Translations under genes and position numbers: made by a program | Assembly (NCBI GenBank): GCA_964514395.1 | Contig: CAZEQK010000062.1 | Span: 1-13,697 of the forward strand | DNA from: CAZEQK01 sp964514395 | GTDB taxonomy: Bacteria; Bacillota; Bacilli; Tepidibacillales; Tepidibacillaceae | Reading direction: 5' to 3' | Length of the DNA: 13,697 bases | Notes under the pieces: model-generated | The model's database searches: none | Told to the model about the DNA's origin: nothing | What the model saw: the letters and a program-made list of their open reading frames with translations, nothing else | Part shown: piece after piece, positions 1-6,787 of the stretch | Layout: every line of letters starts with the position of its first letter | How positions within the stretch are numbered: the stretch's first letter is position 1

Positions 1-23
1 CCCTCTTACGGTGTTGAAGAGGG
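1..23. repeat. Short hairpin at the left edge
   Basis: Arms CCCTCTT and AAGAGGG (7 bp, perfect) enclose a 9-base loop. It could be the tail of a terminator for a gene left of the window, but the following bases (AGTCTTGTTG) are not a clean T-tract, so the role is uncertain. Confidence 0.4.
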
Positions 24-66
24 AGTCTTGTTGAAACCGAAGATAAATCTTCTGATCCTTCCTTTC

Positions 67-93
67 CAAGTGATCATGTAACAGGATCACTTG
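67..93. repeat. 9-bp inverted repeat upstream of the first ECF operon
   Basis: Arms CAAGTGATC (67-75) and GATCACTTG (85-93) are perfect reverse complements around a 9-base loop. No T-tract follows on either strand, so it is not a standard intrinsic terminator. It lies about 120 bases before the sigma factor start. It could be an RNA hairpin or an operator-like site, and which one is unknown. Confidence 0.45.
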
Positions 94-144
94 CATAGCA
101 AAGAAAAAACCTACAATCTATAACGAATTGGACAATGAATACAT

Positions 145-170
145 GGAACCATATAGTAGATAACTACATG
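145..170 (+). promoter_or_regulatory. Possible ECF-type promoter of the first sigma operon
   Basis: GGAACC (145-150) is followed after 16 bases by CATG (167-170). GGAAC with a 16-base spacer is a common ECF -35 arrangement, but CATG is a poor match to the usual CGTn -10. It lies about 40 bases upstream of the GTG start, a fitting distance. Autoregulation by the sigma factor would be normal for the family but rests on this weak match. Confidence 0.3.
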
Positions 171-210
171 AAGAAAAGGGTATAGATTTGAAGTTGGGGG
201 ATGATATTGT

Positions 211-726
211 GTGGATCAAGCATTACATCAAATAATTAAAGAAGCAAAGGCAGGAGACAAGCAGGCATTTTCATCCCTTATGACACGCTATAAGGGTCAA
301 GTGTTTCGTCAAGCTTATGCAGTAATGGGCGATTGGATGGAGGCGGAAGATATTGTGCAGGAAACCTTCATTAAGGTGTATTCCTCATTATCTAAACTAG
401 AAAGTGAATTTGCTTTTTCTTCATGGTTAAGTCGAATTGTATCTAGACTTTGTTATGACCATTTAAATAAAAAGAAAAATATAATCGCTGTTGATAATCT
501 GGATGATAGGATAATAGATGATGCCATGGAACGTAAACACCATCAAATAAATGTTCATGAAGCAATGAAAAAGCTAACCTATGATCACCGTGAAGCAATT
601 GTTCTTAGAGATTTACAGGGTTTTTCTTATATAGAGATCGCAGCCATGTTAAGCATACCGGTAGGCACGGTAAAATCAAGAATCAATACAGCTCGAAATT
701 TATTGAAAAATGAACTTATAAAGTAA
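211..726 (+). CDS. ECF-family RNA polymerase sigma factor
   Basis: A 171-residue sigma-70 family factor of the extracytoplasmic-function type, which directs RNA polymerase to a small stress regulon. Region 2 spans about residues 20-88, with the core DWMEAEDIVQETF and the SWLSRIVSRLCYDHL promoter-melting helix. Region 4 spans about 117-168, with the helix-turn-helix FSYIEIAAMLSIPVGTVKSR. Regions 1.2 and 3 are absent, as usual for ECF factors. The GTG start is preceded by a GGGGG ribosome site at 195-200; the ATG at 201 is out of frame. The stop is 15 bases before a zinc-finger anti-sigma gene, so the pair is almost certainly co-transcribed and antagonistic. The exact ECF group cannot be assigned by eye. 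Confidence 0.93.
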   Translation: MDQALHQIIKEAKAGDKQAFSSLMTRYKGQVFRQAYAVMGDWMEAEDIVQETFIKVYSSLSKLESEFAFSSWLSRIVSRLCYDHLNKKKNIIAVDNLDDRIIDDAMERKHHQINVHEAMKKLTYDHREAIVLRDLQGFSYIEIAAMLSIPVGTVKSRINTARNLLKNELIK

Positions 727-741
727 AGAGGGTGAGTAGAG

Positions 742-1272
742 GTGAAACATATCCATGAACAGCTGTCTGCTTATATCGATAATGAGCTAACAGATGATGA
801 ACGTTCCGCAGTGGAAAATCATTTACATAGATGTGAAGCTTGCCAAAAAGAATACGAAGATTTAATCTTTGTAAGCGAACAGCTCAAAGATGTATATTAT
901 GATTTATCCACTACGAATAGGATGGAAACAATTGTATTACAAGAAATTAATAAAAAAGAGGAACAGTTAAATACTTTATTACTTAAATTATCATGGATTT
1001 ATGTAGGACTTGCAGGTGTATCATTTCTGTTCATCTATGCTTATTACAGTACATTTTCTATGGTATTAAATGTGGCTTCATCTATTTATACCATCTCTTT
1101 AAGTATCTATAGAGCCATTCCAATCTTGATGTCTAAAATACCTTATCTTAACGGAATGATTATGATGTTTACTGTTTTGATTCTTGTTATATCCATTTGG
1201 TCTTTACGACGTTTGCTATATATAAAACCAATTGGCGAGGGAGTTGGCAATGTTGCACATACTAAAACATAA
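742..1272 (+). CDS. Membrane zinc-finger (zf-HC2) anti-sigma factor
   Basis: A 176-residue protein with an N-terminal anti-sigma zinc-finger domain carrying HxxxCxxC (H27, C31, C34), typical of ZAS-type anti-sigma factors that bind and hold the cognate ECF sigma at the membrane. Hydrophobic stretches at about 83-103 and 135-155 predict two transmembrane helices, so most of the remaining chain is membrane or inter-helix rather than a large extracellular sensor. The GTG start has GAGGGTGAG just upstream. The 3' end overlaps the next gene by 23 bases, consistent with translational coupling. The partner is inferred to be the sigma factor immediately upstream. The signal sensed is unknown. Confidence 0.88.
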   Translation: MKHIHEQLSAYIDNELTDDERSAVENHLHRCEACQKEYEDLIFVSEQLKDVYYDLSTTNRMETIVLQEINKKEEQLNTLLLKLSWIYVGLAGVSFLFIYAYYSTFSMVLNVASSIYTISLSIYRAIPILMSKIPYLNGMIMMFTVLILVISIWSLRRLLYIKPIGEGVGNVAHTKT

Positions 1273-2092
1273 AATTATAACATTATTTGTAACGGCTATT
1301 ATGCTATTATTAATCACAATGCCTGTTTTTGCTTCTGGAGGAAATATCCTCAAGCATCACTATACAGAAATAGAACAGGATCAGTCTGTGGAGAATGTGG
1401 TAGTATTTGGGAATGATGTGCAGGTTAGTGGTATAGTACATGAAGCTGTTATCGTAGTGAATGGGAATTTAACTATTAAAAATACTGCTAGAATAGATGG
1501 GTTGATTATTGTTATTAATGGGGATATCAATCAAGAATCAGGAGCAAAAATAACCGATAATATATTGAATATATCCTTCACAAAAGAAATACTGAATAGT
1601 TTAATCATAGGACTCTCTATCTATTTAGGTAGTTCGTTATTTAAATTTGTAGTAAGTATACTATTGATTCTACTTGTCTTAATTACAGTTGTATTAGCGA
1701 AAGAACGGTTGACTTCCTTAGAAGTATTGGTTCAGAACGCTACAAAGAGAGTATTACTTATTGGTATGGTTTCTAGTATAATATTATTATCTTTAATGAT
1801 CCTCTTATCCATCATCATCATCGGCTTACCAATCGTACTAATCTTATTAATAATGACAGCTATTACTTTAATTATTGGAATGGCTACCTTTAGTAGAATA
1901 ATTGGTCAATATATCTTTCCTGCTGGTGATAAAAAACTATGGCAAATAGCGCTAATAGGAGCTTTAGCAATCATCGCTGCTATCAACTTCCCAATCTTTG
2001 GGATGCTTATATTAATTGTACTTACATGGCTTTCTCTAGGTATGACCATACTTTGGTTATTTGAAAAAAGAAAGAAAACAGATCATTCCTAA
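1250..2092 (+). CDS. Membrane protein with signal peptide and bactofilin-like beta segment
   Basis: A 280-residue protein when started at ATG 1250, which has GAGGGAG at 1237-1243 six bases upstream; the longer in-frame TTG at 1232 lacks this spacing. Residues 1-29 look like a signal peptide ending in PVFAS. Residues about 46-105 are short alternating beta-like repeats rich in V, I, N and G (for example VVVFGNDVQVSG, IIVINGDINQ), resembling the polymer-forming bactofilin (DUF583) fold. About four or five hydrophobic helices follow (roughly 130-150, 168-192, 193-213, 233-252, 253-271). True bactofilins are cytosolic and soluble, so the signal peptide would place this beta segment outside the membrane. 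Fourth-gene DedA lies 16 bases downstream. The function is unknown; a role in the envelope stress output is inferred from context. Confidence 0.75.
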   Translation: MLHILKHKIITLFVTAIMLLLITMPVFASGGNILKHHYTEIEQDQSVENVVVFGNDVQVSGIVHEAVIVVNGNLTIKNTARIDGLIIVINGDINQESGAKITDNILNISFTKEILNSLIIGLSIYLGSSLFKFVVSILLILLVLITVVLAKERLTSLEVLVQNATKRVLLIGMVSSIILLSLMILLSIIIIGLPIVLILLIMTAITLIIGMATFSRIIGQYIFPAGDKKLWQIALIGALAIIAAINFPIFGMLILIVLTWLSLGMTILWLFEKRKKTDHS

Positions 2093-2108
2093 TTTACGGA
2101 GGTAGAAT

Positions 2109-2714
2109 TTGCTTAAACATACATTAATTCATCTTATATCAAGCTATGGCTATGTTGGATTATTTATAGCGATAGTTTTAGGAATAGTGGGGCTACCATT
2201 ACCTGACGAAATATTGATGACAGTGGTAGGCTACATATCCTATAAGGGCCATTTAAACTATTTCATCACTATATTCATTGCTTTTCTTGGTAGTGTTGTA
2301 GGTATGACAATAAGTTATTTCATTGGCTATAACATTGGTCCACCTTTTCTTAAAAAGTATGGCTATATATTTCGTGTCACACCCGAAAAACTTGATAAAG
2401 TTAAGGATTTATTTGATAAATGGGGTAAATTCATAGTAACAATTGGTTACTTTATTCCAGGAATTCGTTATTTTACAGCCTATTTAGCAGGTATTAGTAA
2501 ATGGTCCTATAAATTATTTATTGCCTTTGCCTTTCCTGGGGCATTGTTATGGGTATTTACATTTATTAGCTTGGGCTACTACTTTGGTTTAAAATGGGTA
2601 AAAATACTAGAGATTTTCCATCGAAATATGATAATATTATCAATCGTCGTGATTGTAGGAGTAGCTATCTGGCTCTTCTTCCGTTCAGACAAAAGTAAAC
2701 AAAATGAGGAATGA
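2109..2714 (+). CDS. DedA-family membrane protein
   Basis: A 201-residue integral membrane protein of the DedA/SNARE-associated (VTT) superfamily. Members include undecaprenyl-phosphate and phospholipid flippases in Gram-positive bacteria. Characteristic features are the early GLPLPDEI motif (about 28-35), the amphipathic GYFIPGIRYFTAYLAG segment (about 113-128; the family pattern is F/Y-x-PxxR-x-x-x-x-x-xAG), and helices at about 14-32, 52-75, 136-160 and 172-192. The start is TTG 2109, supported by a perfect GGAGG at 2098-2102 six bases before it; no ATG is as well placed. It is the last gene of the sigma operon, so lipid-carrier recycling under envelope stress is a plausible role. The substrate cannot be read from sequence. 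Confidence 0.9.
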   Translation: MLKHTLIHLISSYGYVGLFIAIVLGIVGLPLPDEILMTVVGYISYKGHLNYFITIFIAFLGSVVGMTISYFIGYNIGPPFLKKYGYIFRVTPEKLDKVKDLFDKWGKFIVTIGYFIPGIRYFTAYLAGISKWSYKLFIAFAFPGALLWVFTFISLGYYFGLKWVKILEIFHRNMIILSIVVIVGVAIWLFFRSDKSKQNEE

Positions 2715-2755
2715 CTACATTATTAAAAAAGCTGCTAAATTATAATTTGAACATG

Positions 2756-2776
2756 CCCCTGTCAAGTAGACAGGGG
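2756..2776. repeat. 8-bp GC-rich hairpin after the DedA gene
   Basis: CCCCTGTC (2756-2763) and GACAGGGG (2769-2776) pair perfectly around a 5-base loop. The bases that follow are A-rich rather than T-rich on the plus strand, so it probably supports the terminator 20 bases further on, by stabilising the transcript end, rather than terminating alone. Confidence 0.5.
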
Positions 2777-2793
2777 AAATATAAAAATTCTTT

Positions 2794-2828
2794 AGCGTCA
2801 ATTTCTATAAAATTGGCGCTATTTTTAT
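2794..2828 (+). terminator. Rho-independent terminator of the sigma/DedA operon
   Basis: AGCGTCAATTT (2794-2804) pairs with AAATTGGCGCT (2810-2820) over 11 bp with one G-U pair and a 5-base loop, followed by ATTTTTAT. It lies 80 bases after the DedA stop codon and closes the four-gene plus-strand operon. Confidence 0.8.
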
Positions 2829-3129
2829 GTAATCTATGCAGATAATAGAAAATTACGATACTCCATAGTCCTTAAACTTTCTTAAATAGTACATTTCCGA
2901 CTTTAGTGTTCCTTATAAATGATATTCCACCAGCAACCCCCAAAGTACAACTTAACTTGATGCATAAGCCTCATAAAAGCAGTAAGAATAAAAGTTTATC
3001 ATCAATTAGAGACACATTTGCCAAATACCCATAATTTGCTTATTTCAATTTAATACTGATTGCGTATTCTTAAACTGACCATCATATCCCATTAGGCTCT
3101 TTTTTTACTAGTCTGTCTTTAATTCATGA
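2829..3129. other. Intergenic stretch with no recognised gene
   Basis: About 300 bases between two convergent transcription units. All open frames are short and lack a convincing ribosome site. A 32-codon minus-strand frame at about 2872-2970 has a protein-like composition but no start codon. A T-run at about 3100-3107 has no hairpin beside it, so no clear terminator is visible for the minus-strand lipoprotein gene. Confidence 0.6.
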
Positions 3130-4437
3130 TTAATTCAAGTGATCTAGTGGTATAACAGCTTTGCTTCCATCGGGACAATAACCCTTATTTTTATCTATGG
3201 TGGCACACTTTTTTTGCAAAAAGGATTCAATTACAATCTTTTGATCATTTTCGTTAATTATTTCTGTTTTAAAAAATACTAATAAAGATTTTGCGCCTTT
3301 ATAGCCTATTATTACTATGTTATCATTTGTTAACCCATAATCATATAATTGCTGTAACTCCTCTTTGGTTAAAATTTTTAGGGTAACTTCCTCTGAGTTA
3401 GGCAGAAGCGAAAAATGCTCAATCCAATCAGTTATCAGATTTAACGCATCGTCACCTTTAAGAACATTATCGTCGGGATGGTTTTGTACCCTAGGTAAAA
3501 GACCTGTATCAATCGCGATCTCCCATTCATTACCATATTGATGGTTCATTAAAAATTCTTTTTCCGAATCCGTATATTCCTTTGGATCGACATTAATATC
3601 ATCAAAACCATAAAGACGAACCAAATAAGCAACAGCCTCTGCTTTAGAAATGTAGTGGTTACTATTTTCGGGCATATGAAGATTAAGAGAAGCGTATTTG
3701 CTCAATTGCTTGTCGGAAGCAATGTACGCTAAATAAGCATCTTTTCCAGTTAATACTGATAGTTCATGGGGAATTAATCTTTCATCCAATCCAAGTACTC
3801 TTCCTGCAAGTTCATAGAATGAATATGCAGTTATTATTGGGTCCAATTTCGGCTTAATCGATGGTATGATATTACTTTGAATATTACCCATTTGATTAAA
3901 ATAAGTATTATATAGGTAGCTTAATCTCCAAGACCATTTGTTTTGACTTAATTCGAGATGACCTTTGTCAATCATTTTTAAGTCACTATTGCTGTGTGAA
4001 GACAGAATCGGATGATAAACTTTTAGATCATATGCTCTTATTGGGTTCAGCTCTTTTTCTGGAAACAGGTAATCCAATTGGATTTCTGCATTACCTTTTC
4101 CATCCGTGGAAAATGGGATAACATATACCTTTGGCCATTTAACCCCGCCTAGTTGATCAAAAGTTAGCAGTAACAATCTAAACCCTGCTGTATTAGGTTG
4201 ATCAGTTTTTATAGTAATCTGATTGATTGAGCCAATCCATTTGTTTTCAATATCTGATAGAAAATATTCATGCCATGTTTTGTTCTCATTCACAGTTCTT
4301 TGGATATTCAAGGTTTCACTCTTTCCATCATTCTTTGCTAAAGTAAGGTCCGTATTGTTACAACCAGCATTAAAAATCAAGAATAACATTAAGATGAAAA
4401 TAGATATAGATTTCTTAATTGTGTTTTCTTTTTCCAT
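3130..4437 (-). CDS. Lipoprotein with degenerate SLH-like region
   Basis: A 435-residue secreted protein. Residues 1-25 form a lipoprotein-type signal ending in NAGC, giving C26 as the lipidated cysteine; the -3 residue N is unusual but A-G-C fits. Residues about 50-180 are of unknown fold. Residues about 262-345 resemble an S-layer homology repeat: ISKAEAVAYLVRLYGFDD, then YTDSEKE, then IAIDTGLL, then D--LKGDDALNLI, matching the order of SLH landmarks (TRAEAA..L....G, F.D, A...G(L/I), F.P...ITR). A further, weaker copy may lie at about 200-245. The C-terminal part carries a cysteine pair (KKC...GYC). The ATG at 4437 has AGAAGG ten bases upstream. It appears monocistronic. A surface role is inferred; no enzyme motif is visible. 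Confidence 0.7.
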   Translation of the reverse strand: MEKENTIKKSISIFILMLFLIFNAGCNNTDLTLAKNDGKSETLNIQRTVNENKTWHEYFLSDIENKWIGSINQITIKTDQPNTAGFRLLLLTFDQLGGVKWPKVYVIPFSTDGKGNAEIQLDYLFPEKELNPIRAYDLKVYHPILSSHSNSDLKMIDKGHLELSQNKWSWRLSYLYNTYFNQMGNIQSNIIPSIKPKLDPIITAYSFYELAGRVLGLDERLIPHELSVLTGKDAYLAYIASDKQLSKYASLNLHMPENSNHYISKAEAVAYLVRLYGFDDINVDPKEYTDSEKEFLMNHQYGNEWEIAIDTGLLPRVQNHPDDNVLKGDDALNLITDWIEHFSLLPNSEEVTLKILTKEELQQLYDYGLTNDNIVIIGYKGAKSLLVFFKTEIINENDQKIVIESFLQKKCATIDKNKGYCPDGSKAVIPLDHLN

Positions 4438-4477
4438 TTGTTATCAGCCTTCTTCTAACATTATTTTATTAACTGAG

Positions 4478-4513
4478 ATTTTTCAGTGGGGATTTTCATC
4501 CCCACTGAAAAAT
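4478..4513. repeat. Perfect 15-bp inverted repeat upstream of the lipoprotein gene
   Basis: ATTTTTCAGTGGGGA (4478-4492) and TCCCCACTGAAAAAT (4499-4513) are exact reverse complements with a 6-base loop. TTAA occurs just outside both arms (4469-4472 and 4517-4520). The stem has T's on its 5' side and A's on its 3' side on either strand and no T-tract follows, so it is not a textbook terminator. It begins 40 bases upstream of the minus-strand lipoprotein start and may form a hairpin in its leader, or terminate readthrough from the IS remnant. Confidence 0.75.
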
Positions 4514-4636
4514 AGTTTAACAATCCCTAATAGCTAGCTAGACTATATAGTTAATATTCCCTATTTTTGTAAGATTTTTAACTTTAAAAAAAATAGTGGA
4601 CATTAAAACTGTCAGTCATCAACAAAATAATCCTTT

Positions 4637-4912
4637 TTACCGATAATCAATTGATATATATGTATCATAATAAGGATTAACAATTTGCCAATAAACAACA
4701 GATAAATCATTTGGGTTATATCCAATACAATTTGCTAAACTAGAATTAAATAGATAGGAATAACCAGAACCTGATAGATATACGTTGTACCAATGTACGC
4801 CTAGCATATAAGAACCTGTAGTAAAATTATCCCCTACAAATTGGGCAATAGCTGTTACATACCGAGCCATAAGATAAGAATTACCATAATCCATTCCCCA
4901 ACTAGAAGGCAC
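4637..4912 (-). pseudogene. C-terminal fragment of an unrecognised protein inside the IS remnant
   Basis: A 91-codon frame rich in Y, S, N and G (for example SGSGYSYLFNSS, IVNPYYDTYISIDYR), with the look of the end of a secreted protein rather than of a transposase. The only possible start is GTG 4912, without a ribosome site. Two codons further upstream the same frame has a stop, inside sequence belonging to orfA. The simplest reading is that the 5' part of a gene was lost when its 3' end became joined to orfA near 4913. I do not recognise the family; a papain-like or other secreted enzyme tail is possible but unsupported. Confidence 0.5.
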
Positions 4913-5261
4913 ATTCTATTCGTTCTTCTAAAGTGGTTTTTCTCCCTGTGGTCATGATTTGATTTCCTCCCGCTCCAGATGATTTAATCTCTTCATAACC
5001 ATTATATTTCATTAACCAGGTTTCAAGTTGGCGTTTAGAATGTAATCTATATTTTAAACTTATATCTAGTAAAGAACCTTTACCTGCTTGGTGAATAAGT
5101 CCTGAAGCACCAGTTGATTGATATATTCGAATCCACTGTCTTACAGATTCTTTAGAAACCGATAATTCATTACTAATTCTAAGAACACTCTTTTCACCTT
5201 TTAAATAATCCTCAACCGCTGTAATTTTAACTTCAGAACTTACTTTAGATTTTCTTCCCAT
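4902..5261 (-). pseudogene. Truncated IS3-family transposase OrfA
   Basis: A 119-codon frame encoding the DNA-binding OrfA of an IS3/IS150-type element. Residues about 8-50 form a helix-turn-helix (VEDYLKGEKSVLRISNEL then SKESVRQWIRIYQ), and about 68-97 the start of a second repeat (GSLLDISLKYRLHSKRQLE, WLMKYNGYEE). The family usually runs to about 170-180 residues. Here the frame ends in LEERIECAF just where the next helix-turn-helix should begin, because it is fused to foreign sequence. The spacing between the two repeats also seems short, suggesting an internal in-frame loss of roughly 15-18 residues; this is from family memory, not alignment. ATG 5261 has AAGGGGAG upstream. Nonfunctional. 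Confidence 0.75.
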
Positions 5262-5340
5262 AATAAAACTCCCCTTTAGTAAACAGTTATATTATTTCAA
5301 CTGTCCACTACAAGGGGAGCATACCAATTTAACAGCTTTT

Positions 5341-6063
5341 TTAATGCTTTAATTCAATAAGATAAGCATGGGGATCTGTTGGAGATGAGCTTCCACCAAT
5401 TGGTTCTATACTTAAAATAATATGCTGAAGCTCGTTGATTTCATTATCCTGGGAGTATAATTGTCCTTTTTGATCTATGATTTGGATTAAACCCAAGCTT
5501 TTTACTCGGTTTGATGTTTTTACAAAAGCTTGATAGTCCTGTTCGTAAATAGGCTGTAGACCATCGATAAATAAATAGATTTCATCTGTTTTAGGATTTA
5601 TCCAAGCATATCCCTCGATTTTTCTATGAAGGGCTGGAACAATTCTATATATTTTTGTACCAGGATTTAATACAAAAGAATTTTTCATGGAAGCCATCTG
5701 TTGAGCATTTTCAATATACTGCGCCTCATAATCTTTATTTTGAAAGAAAACAGGGTTTATTTTATAAAAGAAAATAAAGAAAAGGATGAGTGTAAAGCTT
5801 ATAAGTGGGATAGTCCATTTTAGATTCTCCTTTGAAAACCATTGCTTTGTTCTTTTGATTTTTTTTATGAAAGTTTCCTGTACATTTGACTCTATATCAG
5901 CATCTTGTTTATCCGCTAAAATATCCTTCCAGCTTGCCGTTTTTTCATTACACATTTCACAAATCTGGATATGCTCTTGTAATTGCTGAGATTTTTCCTT
6001 ATCCAATTTTCCTAATAAAAAATCGATGATTTTTTCTTCGTTCCAATGCTTATCCTTCTCCAT
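5341..6063 (-). CDS. RskA-like membrane anti-sigma factor
   Basis: A 240-residue anti-sigma factor. The N-terminal zinc-finger domain contains HxxxCxxC (H31, C35, C38). A single membrane helix follows at about 83-103. The extracellular part (about 125-240) resembles the anti-sigma-K (RskA) C-terminal domain: it contains GYAWINPKTDEIYLFIDGL and ends with IEPIGGSSSPTDPHAYLIEL, close to the EP.GGS..PTGP signature of that family. It would tether the sigma factor encoded upstream, with release by regulated proteolysis as known for RskA-type proteins. Its ATG at 6063 overlaps the sigma gene by 14 bases, so translation is coupled. The IS remnant begins only 28 bases after its stop, and no terminator is visible there. 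Confidence 0.88.
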   Translation of the reverse strand: MEKDKHWNEEKIIDFLLGKLDKEKSQQLQEHIQICEMCNEKTASWKDILADKQDADIESNVQETFIKKIKRTKQWFSKENLKWTIPLISFTLILFFIFFYKINPVFFQNKDYEAQYIENAQQMASMKNSFVLNPGTKIYRIVPALHRKIEGYAWINPKTDEIYLFIDGLQPIYEQDYQAFVKTSNRVKSLGLIQIIDQKGQLYSQDNEINELQHIILSIEPIGGSSSPTDPHAYLIELKH

Positions 6064-6643
6064 GACTTTCCCCCTCTTTAGGGGTTTGCCAGCCGCTTAT
6101 ATCTAACTGCTTTCGTATATTTTTTAAGCCGTAACGAATAAGTGATTTAATTGTACCGATTGGACGATTTAAATCCTCCGCCAGTTGTTTATGGGTACGG
6201 TATTTAAAATAATTACCATAGACAACCTCTCGTTGTGCTTTTGGTATTTTTTCTAATGCAGAAAGGAGTGCCTCCTTTTCGATTATGCGCATGACACTTG
6301 TTTCAACTAAATCATAATCCTTTGTCGTTCTATTTATTTCTATATTTTCACTAACTAAATGATGTTTTTCTCTTCGAATTCTATCAATACATCTACTGCG
6401 TGTCCTTATCGCTAACCAAGCGTCGATACTACCTCTACTAGAATTATAACTATCTGCTTTACGATTAATCTCTAAAAAAATATCATGACAAATATCCTCG
6501 GCATCCTCGTGCTTTTTTAGTATTTGCAAAGCAATATTATAAACGAACCCATTATATTTGTCATAAAATCGATCAAAGGCTTCTATTGAGCCTTTTTTTA
6601 TTTGTTCAATTAAGACTTCAGATTCCTGTTCCTCATGCATCAT
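6050..6643 (-). CDS. ECF sigma factor (SigK-like)
   Basis: A 197-residue ECF sigma factor. Region 2 spans about 21-92 (HEDAEDICHDIFLEI, then GSIDAWLAIRTRSRCIDRIRR). Region 4 spans about 127-180, with PKAQREVVYGNYF and the recognition helix RPIGTIKSLIRYGLKNIRKQL. The pairing with an RskA-like anti-sigma factor and the GSxxAWL signature place it near the SigK group rather than with the first sigma factor in this window. The start at ATG 6643 follows AAAGAGGTGA; a second ATG two codons later is also possible. A candidate promoter (AATCC-N16-CGTA) lies upstream and matches one before the divergent NEW3-like gene, suggesting autoregulation. Confidence 0.92.
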   Translation of the reverse strand: MMHEEQESEVLIEQIKKGSIEAFDRFYDKYNGFVYNIALQILKKHEDAEDICHDIFLEINRKADSYNSSRGSIDAWLAIRTRSRCIDRIRREKHHLVSENIEINRTTKDYDLVETSVMRIIEKEALLSALEKIPKAQREVVYGNYFKYRTHKQLAEDLNRPIGTIKSLIRYGLKNIRKQLDISGWQTPKEGESHGEG

Positions 6644-6705
6644 GATGGGTTCACCTCTTTTTTATTTAGAATTAAAAACTCATAAAAAAGATCTTACACA
6701 CATAG

Positions 6706-6730
6706 TACGAGTGGTTTATCAATTTGGATT
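6706..6730 (-). promoter_or_regulatory. Candidate ECF promoter of the second sigma operon
   Basis: On the minus strand, AATCC (6730-6726) and CGTA (6709-6706) are separated by exactly 16 bases, giving a leader of about 55 bases to ATG 6643. CGTA is a typical ECF -10 element. The same pair with the same spacing occurs on the plus strand at 6788-6812, which is the main argument for it. Confidence 0.6.
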
Positions 6731-6787
6731 ATATATCTATTATAATTCTTTTTTTTATTCGATAAATAGTAAAAAGTTTTTTACTTA

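Larger units (their letters stand above)
4594..5312 (-). mobile_element. Degenerate IS3-family element remnant
   Basis: The right boundary reads TGTAGTGGACAG on the minus strand (5312-5301), the typical IS3/IS150-type end. A matching inward TAGTGGACATT occurs at 4594-4604, where the outermost TG has become AA. Between them are a truncated orfA (5261-4902) and an unrelated ORF fragment (4912-4637). No orfB (the DDE catalytic part) is present, and a full element of this type would be about 1.4-1.6 kb, so this 719-base copy has lost its transposase core and cannot move itself. No clear target duplication is visible. It sits between the second sigma operon and the lipoprotein gene. Confidence 0.7.

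Noticed and set aside
32..57. TGAAAC at 32-37 as a SigW-type -35
   Set aside because: Sixteen bases downstream is GATC, not CGTA, and the distance to the sigma gene is large.
2872..2970. Minus-strand 32-codon protein-like frame (contains TLGVAGGISFIRN)
   Set aside because: No start codon or ribosome site and no recognised family. It could be a gene relic but cannot be supported.
4223..4537. Plus-strand 104-codon open frame
   Set aside because: It lies mostly antisense to the lipoprotein gene, crosses the 15-bp hairpin, has no ribosome site and no domain-like sequence.
5786..5989. Plus-strand 67-codon open frame
   Set aside because: Antisense to the zinc-finger and membrane part of the RskA-like gene; hydrophobicity mirrors the real gene.
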